Position numbers and translations under genes: made by a program. A stretch of DNA of 64,000 bases from DATHXC01 sp035459965 (GTDB lineage Bacteria; Pseudomonadota; Gammaproteobacteria; Burkholderiales; Methylophilaceae): positions 434,001-498,000 of the forward strand of contig DATHXC010000007.1 of the NCBI GenBank assembly GCA_035459965.1, in the 5' to 3' direction. The notes beneath the pieces were generated by a model. That model had not been told where the DNA came from and did no database searches. It was given only the letters and a program-made list of their open reading frames with translations. Shown here piece after piece: positions 63,956 to 64,000 of the stretch. Position 1 is the first letter of the stretch, and each line of letters begins with the position of its first letter.

Positions 63956-64000
63956 CGAAACTACTAATCCCTGAAATTACCAAACTGCAATGGGAAATCG

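Noticed and set aside
1..64000. tRNA, rRNA, CRISPR array, prophage or intact insertion sequence
   Set aside because: No cloverleaf-like gene, rRNA segment, regularly spaced repeats, transposase or integrase reading frame was seen anywhere in the window.

Overview
The window looks like chromosome from an obligate or near-obligate methylotroph of the betaproteobacterial family Methylophilaceae (Methylophilus/Methylotenera/Methylobacillus group). The basis is the combination of 3-hexulose-6-phosphate synthase and transaldolase (ribulose monophosphate cycle), a nearly complete tetrahydromethanopterin (H4MPT) formaldehyde-oxidation cluster, a single-chain molybdopterin formate dehydrogenase, a pqqABCDE operon, and a housekeeping order typical of Betaproteobacteria (leuC-leuD-leuB-asd-fimV-truA-trpFBA-accD-folC-SPOR-cvpA-purF-metZ). 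Base composition is moderate and even. I see no rRNA, tRNA, CRISPR array, prophage or intact insertion sequence. Species was not determined.

Layout: 1-1.75 kb carries hps and tal (minus strand); hps has its own near-consensus sigma70 promoter. 2.1-4.15 kb is an orphan RTX-repeat protein. 4.2-10.2 kb (minus) is mptG-mtdB-ATPgrasp-mch-RimK-like-CitG-like, diverging from fhcBADC at 10.5-15.26 kb (plus). Together these encode oxidation of methylene-H4MPT to formate plus probable cofactor biosynthesis. 15.3-19.3 kb holds small exported proteins, a YigZ protein and a HerA/YjgR-type ATPase. 19.6-22.2 kb is fdh4A/fdh4B, the terminal formate oxidation step. 22.3-24.1 kb has a MocR-type regulator and a small lipoprotein. 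24.2-32 kb is assimilatory sulfur metabolism: CysB-like regulator, TauE-type transporter, cysI, DUF934, APS-type cysH, cysD, cysN and fdxA. The middle is followed by a Bcr/CflA efflux pump and the pqq operon (33.3-36.8 kb), which makes the cofactor of methanol dehydrogenase.

37-44.2 kb is hisC, a GGDEF protein, pheA, serC and gyrA: the familiar betaproteobacterial gyrA-serC-pheA-hisC block with a diguanylate cyclase inserted. 44.5-45.7 kb has a peroxiredoxin and two tiny membrane proteins, the latter bracketed by two nearly identical terminators. 45.9-63.9 kb is the conserved methionine/purine/folate/lipid/tryptophan/leucine block with the polar hub protein FimV.

The most useful non-routine observations are: an ATP-grasp gene in the H4MPT cluster whose conserved N-terminus can only be reached from an ATT codon; a CitG-family protein in that cluster that could form the alpha-ribosyl linkage of the cofactor; a 143-bp MITE-like imperfect palindrome in the sulfur locus; a 4 x 15-bp in-frame minisatellite inside pheA; a textbook terminator between pqqA and pqqB; and a helix-turn-helix-like small partner overlapping the formate dehydrogenase gene. 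I did not find a clearly new multigene system.
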